DNA of 26,634 nucleotides from Verrucomicrobiota bacterium (lineage in GTDB: Bacteria > Verrucomicrobiota > Verrucomicrobiia > Limisphaerales > UBA11358), in NCBI GenBank assembly GCA_026225155.1, contig JAMFSG010000079.1:1-26634 (forward strand), given 5' to 3'. A program made the translations under genes and the position numbers. Positions 22,823 to 26,634 of this stretch are shown here, in pieces; the first letter of the stretch is position 1; every line of letters starts with the position of its first letter. The notes below the pieces were generated by a model. The model was not told where the DNA came from. It did no database searches and worked only from the letters and a program-made list of their open reading frames with translations.

Positions 22823-23647
22823 ATGGCGTTTTTTGGCGGAATCAGAACGGGCGTTTTGGCGGTGGCGACTTTACTGGTCGTCAACGGCTGTTCGCCGGTG
22901 GATTCCGGCCCGACGGACGAGGAAAAAGAACCGCATTTTGTGCTCGGCGACAGCCGGTTCAACGAGATGGATTGGAATGGCGCGATCGAAGCCTACGAAG
23001 AATCACTCGAAGTGAACCCGCATTCCGCGCAGGCGCATTACCGGCTCGCGCAACTTTTTGACACCAAGGAACCCGATCCCGCCGCCGCGATTTATCATTA
23101 CGAGCAATATTTGAAACTGCAGCCGGATGCGAATAATCACGACATCATCACCCAGCGGATTGACAGTTGCAAACAACAGTTGGCAACGGATGTTTATGCG
23201 CTGCCCAGCGCGCCCGCCATGCAAAAACAGCTGGATTCGCTCATCCAACAAAACAAGCAGTTGCAATCGCAAGTGGACCAGTTGAACGGCGTGGTCAAGC
23301 AATGGAATGTGTATTATGCGAGCGAGCAGGCCGCGTTAAAAAACGGTTCCTCCGCCCCGCAAAATAATTCCGCCGCGCAGTCCACGAGCCCGACGCCGGA
23401 CGATATTTCACCGGAGCCGACCCAACAACCATCGCAACCCCGGACGACAACGCGAACTCCAAGTGTTGGGTCAAAACCGGCGGCGCCGAAACCACCGGGC
23501 GTCCGCAAGCACATCGTTGCCAGCGGTGAAACTTTGGCGGGCATCGCCAGAAAACAGGGCATCAGCCTCGCGTCTTTACAAGCGGCAAATCCGGGCGTCA
23601 ACCCGAGGAAATTGCGGGCGGGACAATCATTGAACCTGCCGCCGTAA
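22823..23647 (+). CDS. TPR/LysM-domain lipoprotein
   Basis: A 274-residue protein. The signal ends in VVNGC with Cys23, indicating a lipid anchor. Residues about 35-110 form two to three tetratricopeptide repeats (NEMDWNGAIEAYEESLEVNP, then AHYRLAQLF). A coiled coil follows (about 130-160), a Pro/Ser/Thr/Gln-rich linker (about 175-225) and a C-terminal LysM domain (228-274: KHIVASGETLAGIARKQGIS, AANPGVN). LysM binds the glycan of peptidoglycan, so this is likely an envelope protein bridging a membrane and the cell wall. It begins a three-gene run ending in an ABC ATPase, with 9 nt to the next gene. No clear ribosome-binding site is seen. The start is supported by the signal peptide. Confidence 0.85.
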   Translation: MAFFGGIRTGVLAVATLLVVNGCSPVDSGPTDEEKEPHFVLGDSRFNEMDWNGAIEAYEESLEVNPHSAQAHYRLAQLFDTKEPDPAAAIYHYEQYLKLQPDANNHDIITQRIDSCKQQLATDVYALPSAPAMQKQLDSLIQQNKQLQSQVDQLNGVVKQWNVYYASEQAALKNGSSAPQNNSAAQSTSPTPDDISPEPTQQPSQPRTTTRTPSVGSKPAAPKPPGVRKHIVASGETLAGIARKQGISLASLQAANPGVNPRKLRAGQSLNLPP

Positions 23648-23656
23648 AATTTTTTC

Positions 23657-24454
23657 ATGACCGCGCGCCTGACATTTCTCGGCATCGCCGCCTTTTGGCT
23701 CACCATGAACGTGCTGCTCTGGCGCATGGAATTCGGTTCGCAAGGCGGCGACACGCCGGTGCCGGTGTCGCTGGTCTGGCGGAAAATTTTGACCGCCCCG
23801 GATTCTTCGTCCTTGAGCGTTTATCAAAACAAGGAACGCACAGGCTACTGTGAATTATCCACCAGCATCGGCCAGCAGATGGCAACGTTGGATGAAAACA
23901 AACCGCCGCCGGAAAATCTGGCCGCGCGCGCCGGTTACCAGCTTCACTTCGCCGGCAATGTTTCGCTTGGCGATTTTACGAACCGTTTGAAATTTGACGG
24001 ACGCGTGCAATTTTCCAAGATGCGCCATTGGCAGGAAATCAATTTGAAAATCACGTCGCGCCTCGCCGTCGTGGAAATCCATTCGCTGGCAACGAACCGG
24101 ACCGCCCATGTCAAAATCGTCAGCGACTTTGAAACGGTGGAACGCGATCTGACTTTTGCCGAGCTCCAAAATCCGAACGAAATCATCCGCGCCTTCGCCG
24201 GTAATTCCATTGACATGCTGCTTGGCGTGATGGATTTGCCGGATTTTATGGCGGGCGAAGGCGGGCAAAAAATCCAATGGAATTCGCGCCGCACGCGCAT
24301 CAAGATCGGCACCGAATCCGTGCCCGTTTACCGGCTGGAAACCAGCGTGCTCGGCCGCGGCATTTCCATTGATGTGAGCACGCTCGGCGAAATTTTGCGC
24401 ATCCAATTGCCGGGCAACGTGACCGCCATCATTGATGAATTGAACCGGCCATGA
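23657..24454 (+). CDS. Unrecognised membrane-anchored protein
   Basis: A 265-residue protein I do not recognise. It begins with a single hydrophobic segment (about 5-22, LTFLGIAAFWLTMNVLLW), followed by a strand-rich extracytoplasmic region. Features are a Gln/Arg-containing patch FDGRVQFSKMRHWQEINLKI, a central helical section around EIIRAFAGNSIDMLLGVMDLPDF, and a final strand set that ends IIDELNRP. There is no cysteine pattern or catalytic motif I can name. It lies between a LysM lipoprotein and an ABC ATPase and overlaps the latter by 4 nt (ATGA), so it may be a periplasm-facing partner of that transporter. This is an inference from coupling only. Confidence 0.6.
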   Translation: MTARLTFLGIAAFWLTMNVLLWRMEFGSQGGDTPVPVSLVWRKILTAPDSSSLSVYQNKERTGYCELSTSIGQQMATLDENKPPPENLAARAGYQLHFAGNVSLGDFTNRLKFDGRVQFSKMRHWQEINLKITSRLAVVEIHSLATNRTAHVKIVSDFETVERDLTFAELQNPNEIIRAFAGNSIDMLLGVMDLPDFMAGEGGQKIQWNSRRTRIKIGTESVPVYRLETSVLGRGISIDVSTLGEILRIQLPGNVTAIIDELNRP

Positions 24455-25176
24455 TCGAACTCGACCAGCTCGTAAAAAAATTCGGCAACCTTACCGCCGT
24501 TGACCATATCTCGCTGAAAATTCCGCGCGGTGAATTTTTTGCCGTGCTCGGCCCGAACGCCGCCGGCAAAACGACGATGATCAAAATGCTCACCGGCCTG
24601 ATCAAACCGACTTCCGGCAGCGCGCGCATCTGCGGGTTTGATGTTCAAACGCAGCCGCTTGAAGCGCGCCAGCGGCTCGCCTACGTTCCCGATTTTCCGT
24701 TTCTTTACGACAAATTGACCGCGTGGGAATTTTTCCGTTTCATCGGCCAGCTATTTCACCTCGACGCCGCGCGCATCGAAAAAAACGCGCAAGAACTCGT
24801 CGCGCGTTTTCACCTTGCCGAATTTGCCGACCGTTCGCTTGAAGGACTTTCCCACGGCACGCGCCAGCGCGTCGCCATCGTCGCCGCGCTGCTGCACGAC
24901 CCGGAAGTTTTTGTGATTGATGAACCGATGGTCGGCCTCGACCCGCAGCACGGTCGTATTGTGAAAGACGTTTTGAAAGAACGCTCGCTCGCGGGCATGA
25001 CGGTGCTCGTCTCCACACACCAATTAAGTATCGCCGAAGAAATGGCCGACCGCATCGGCATCATCAACAACGGCAAACTCATCGCCGTCGGCACGCGCGA
25101 AGAACTCCATAAACAAAGCGGCGGCTCCGGCCAGCTTGAAGAGATTTTTCTGTCGCTGACGGCGGAAGCAAAATAA
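24451..25176 (+). CDS. ABC transporter ATP-binding protein, no adjacent permease
   Basis: A 241-residue nucleotide-binding subunit. Walker A is GPNAAGKTT at 34-42, the signature LSHGT at 133-137, Walker B VFVIDEP at 153-159, the D-loop VGLD and the switch His190. The Q-loop position again reads YVPD. The relaxed signature (SHGTRQR rather than SGGQ) is known in ABC-2/bacitracin-type ATPases. No ABC membrane protein lies next to it: a protein with a single membrane segment is upstream and a histidine kinase downstream. Its permease must be elsewhere, or the upstream membrane protein belongs to a noncanonical complex. The ATG overlaps the previous stop, so the two are coupled. Confidence 0.93.
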   Translation: MIELDQLVKKFGNLTAVDHISLKIPRGEFFAVLGPNAAGKTTMIKMLTGLIKPTSGSARICGFDVQTQPLEARQRLAYVPDFPFLYDKLTAWEFFRFIGQLFHLDAARIEKNAQELVARFHLAEFADRSLEGLSHGTRQRVAIVAALLHDPEVFVIDEPMVGLDPQHGRIVKDVLKERSLAGMTVLVSTHQLSIAEEMADRIGIINNGKLIAVGTREELHKQSGGSGQLEEIFLSLTAEAK

Positions 25177-25245
25177 GAACACCATTTTGATTCTCTGCTC
25201 GTTTCGTCCGCAAAATCCAACCGCTGTGCCACGAGGTTTTTATTT

Positions 25246-25282
25246 ACGGTTGACGAAATTTTTAACCGTGACATTTTGTCAC
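25246..25282. promoter_or_regulatory. Two overlapping dyads upstream of the histidine kinase
   Basis: Arms ACGGTT (25246-25251) and AACCGT (25264-25269) are separated by 12 nt. The second arm overlaps a further perfect palindrome GTGACA-TTT-TGTCAC (25268-25282). They sit 22-60 nt before the kinase start, a normal place for operator sites, but I cannot identify the binding protein. No good -35/-10 pair is evident. Confidence 0.45.
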
Positions 25283-25304
25283 TCTTGAATCGCAGTTTTA
25301 GCCA

Positions 25305-26543
25305 ATGCCTGCAATCAAATCCAGCTTTCTCGACAAAGTGCTTGGTCGCATCGGGCGATTAGACACCGAAGGATTGCAGACCGTCGTCCAACGACTCGCA
25401 CGCGAACGCAGTTTTCTCGAAACGCTTTTCAACACGATTGAAGATGGCGTGCTGGTCACGGATGAAAAAGGCCGGGTGATTTATTTCAACCAGGCCGTCA
25501 CGCGGCTCATTGGTTTGCAGCCGGACGAAGACGAACCTCACATCGCAAAGATTTTGCCGGAGGTGGATTGGGAGAAAATTTTCCGTGCGGACAACGCCGG
25601 CGGCGAACACGTCACGCGCCACGAATTTGAGATTCATTATCCGCGTCCGCGTTTTTTGCGGCTCTACGCCGCGCCGCTCGATGGCGAGGCGAAAGGCAGT
25701 TCCGGCGTCGCGCTGATTTTGCACGACGCGACCGAAGCGCGGCAAAAAACTTTTGAAGCCATCGAAAGCGAACGCGTTCAGGCGCTGACACTTTTAGCGG
25801 CAAGCGTCGCGCATGAAATCGGCAATCCGCTCAACGCGCTACACATCCATTTGCAACTGATGGAGCGTGAAGTCAAAAAATTAAAAACCGGCGCGGCAAA
25901 TTCAAAATCGCTTTTGCGTTCGCGCGGAAAAAATTCCGTCACGGAAAATGACACGGCGGAAACCGGAAAAAAGTTGGAGCAATATCTCGACGTGGCGAAA
26001 GGCGAGATCAACCGGCTGGACTATATCATCACGCAATTTCTCGGCGCGATCCGGCCCGCGCCGGTGCAATTGAAAATCGCTTCGCTGAACGATGTCGTCG
26101 AAGAAACTTTGAAATTGCTCGGCCCGGAAATTGAAAATCGCGGCGTGACGGTGAAAACCAAATTGTCGCGCAATTTAACTTCGACACCGATTGACGCGAC
26201 GCAGTTGCAACAAGTTTTGGTAAACCTCGTGAAAAACGCGGTGCAGGCGATGACGACCGGCGGCGCGCTGACATTGCAAACCGGTGAAACGGCCGACAGC
26301 ATTTGGGTGAGCGTCGCGGACACCGGCGGCGGTATTCCGCAGGAACAGATCAACCGCATTTTCGAGCCGTTTTATACGACGAAAAAAAAAGGCACCGGAC
26401 TTGGTTTGATGATCGTGCAACGCATTGTCCGCGCGCACAACGGCCGCATCGAATTGGACAGCCATGTTGGACGCGGCACGACGTTTCGCATCTGGCTGCC
26501 GTTGCATGAACGCAAACCAAGGTTGCTGGAAAATAAAAATTGA
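25305..26543 (+). CDS. PAS-containing sensor histidine kinase, NtrB-like
   Basis: A 412-residue cytoplasmic kinase. A coiled N-terminal part (about 1-35) precedes a PAS domain (about 37-145, with EDGVLVTDEKGRVIYFN). The phospho-acceptor His170 lies in SVAHEIGNPLNALHIHL, the N-box Asn is in NLVKNAVQAM (307-316), the G1 box is DTGGGIP (339-345), the F box FEPFYTT and the G2 box GTGLGL (363-368). A hydrophilic insert (about 195-225) lies between the two helices of the dimerisation domain. There is no membrane segment and no receiver. The layout is like NtrB kinases, which partner sigma-54 activators. The next gene starts MAEKP, as many response regulators do. It is 128 nt downstream of the ABC ATPase. 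Confidence 0.93.
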   Translation: MPAIKSSFLDKVLGRIGRLDTEGLQTVVQRLARERSFLETLFNTIEDGVLVTDEKGRVIYFNQAVTRLIGLQPDEDEPHIAKILPEVDWEKIFRADNAGGEHVTRHEFEIHYPRPRFLRLYAAPLDGEAKGSSGVALILHDATEARQKTFEAIESERVQALTLLAASVAHEIGNPLNALHIHLQLMEREVKKLKTGAANSKSLLRSRGKNSVTENDTAETGKKLEQYLDVAKGEINRLDYIITQFLGAIRPAPVQLKIASLNDVVEETLKLLGPEIENRGVTVKTKLSRNLTSTPIDATQLQQVLVNLVKNAVQAMTTGGALTLQTGETADSIWVSVADTGGGIPQEQINRIFEPFYTTKKKGTGLGLMIVQRIVRAHNGRIELDSHVGRGTTFRIWLPLHERKPRLLENKN

Positions 26544-26548
26544 ATTCG

Positions 26549-26608
26549 CCGCCGGGACGCAAAGACGCAGAGAATTTTTGGAAACTCTGCGCCTCCGCGT
26601 CTCGGCGG
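26549..26608. repeat. Palindromic repeat with GACGCAGAG arms
   Basis: Arms at 26549-26572 and 26585-26608 are inverted copies matching at 20 of 24 positions, closed by a 12-nt AT-rich loop (AATTTTTGGAAA). The arms are of the widespread GACGCnnAGACGCAGAG kind found between genes in many bacteria. The element sits between the kinase stop and the next start, so it could act as an mRNA hairpin in a two-gene operon. Confidence 0.75.
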
Positions 26609-26619
26609 TAAAATGAAAT

Positions 26620-26634
26620 ATGGCTGAAAAACCG
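26620..26634 (+). CDS. Start of a further gene, cut by the window end (possible response regulator)
   Basis: Five codons only: ATG GCT GAA AAA CCG (MAEKP), starting 11 nt after the palindrome. An earlier ATG at 26613 stops after four codons and is excluded. A regulator gene would be usual after an NtrB-like kinase, and short acidic-basic starts like this precede many receiver domains, but five residues cannot prove it. Confidence 0.35.

Overview
The window reads as chromosomal DNA from a flagellated Gram-negative bacterium, most plausibly a member of the Verrucomicrobiota (Pedosphaera/Limisphaerales-like). That placement is inference. It rests on mid-to-high GC, mostly weak Shine-Dalgarno sites, GC-rich paired-hairpin repeats between genes, an integrase/HUH-Rep element in a tRNA gene with a tail style I associate with this phylum, an RCC1-type repeat protein and GntR(YtrA)-type ABC loci. 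No rRNA or other taxonomic marker is present.

Layout. (1) 1-1253: 3' end of a family 2 glycosyltransferase with a TPR tail, then a palindromic repeat. (2) 1367-9655, minus strand: a flagellar block read from right to left. It holds flagellin, FliD cap, a CsgG/TolB-like lipoprotein, a FlgM-like protein, FliS, a FliT/FlgN-like chaperone, a response regulator with a degenerate HD-GYP domain, and a hybrid PAS histidine kinase. A near-perfect sigma-28 promoter (TAAAGTTA-N11-GCCGATAA, 6120-6146) precedes the flgM-like gene, and a weaker one (9797-9823) precedes flagellin with a long structured leader. The regulator and kinase therefore appear to be late flagellar genes. (3) 9894-11380: a decayed element in tRNA-Val(CAC), bounded by a 29-bp copy of the tRNA 3' end. 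Inside are a stray recombinase tail, a truncated HUH replication initiator and a tyrosine integrase lacking its N-terminal half. (4) 11719-16832: a minor-pilin operon (PilV-, PilW- and PilX-like) followed at once by a membrane-anchored protein with two receiver domains and no output domain.

(5) 17017-21122: a YtrA-type GntR repressor, an ABC ATPase and an ABC-2 permease fused to about six RCC1-like repeats. The promoter is a textbook -35/-10 pair with a perfect 7-6-7 palindrome over the -10. (6) 21216-22577, minus: a secreted SGNH/GDSL hydrolase, flanked on both sides by inverted-repeat elements. (7) 22823-25176: a LysM/TPR lipoprotein, an unrecognised membrane-anchored protein and a lone ABC ATPase. 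(8) 25305-end: an NtrB-like PAS histidine kinase, a palindromic repeat, and the first codons of another gene.

Most noteworthy: the ABC-2 permease-RCC1 fusion with its operator; the sigma-28-driven operon joining flagellar chaperones to an apparently inactive HD-GYP protein; the tandem-receiver membrane protein tied to minor pilins; and the nested element remnants in tRNA-Val.
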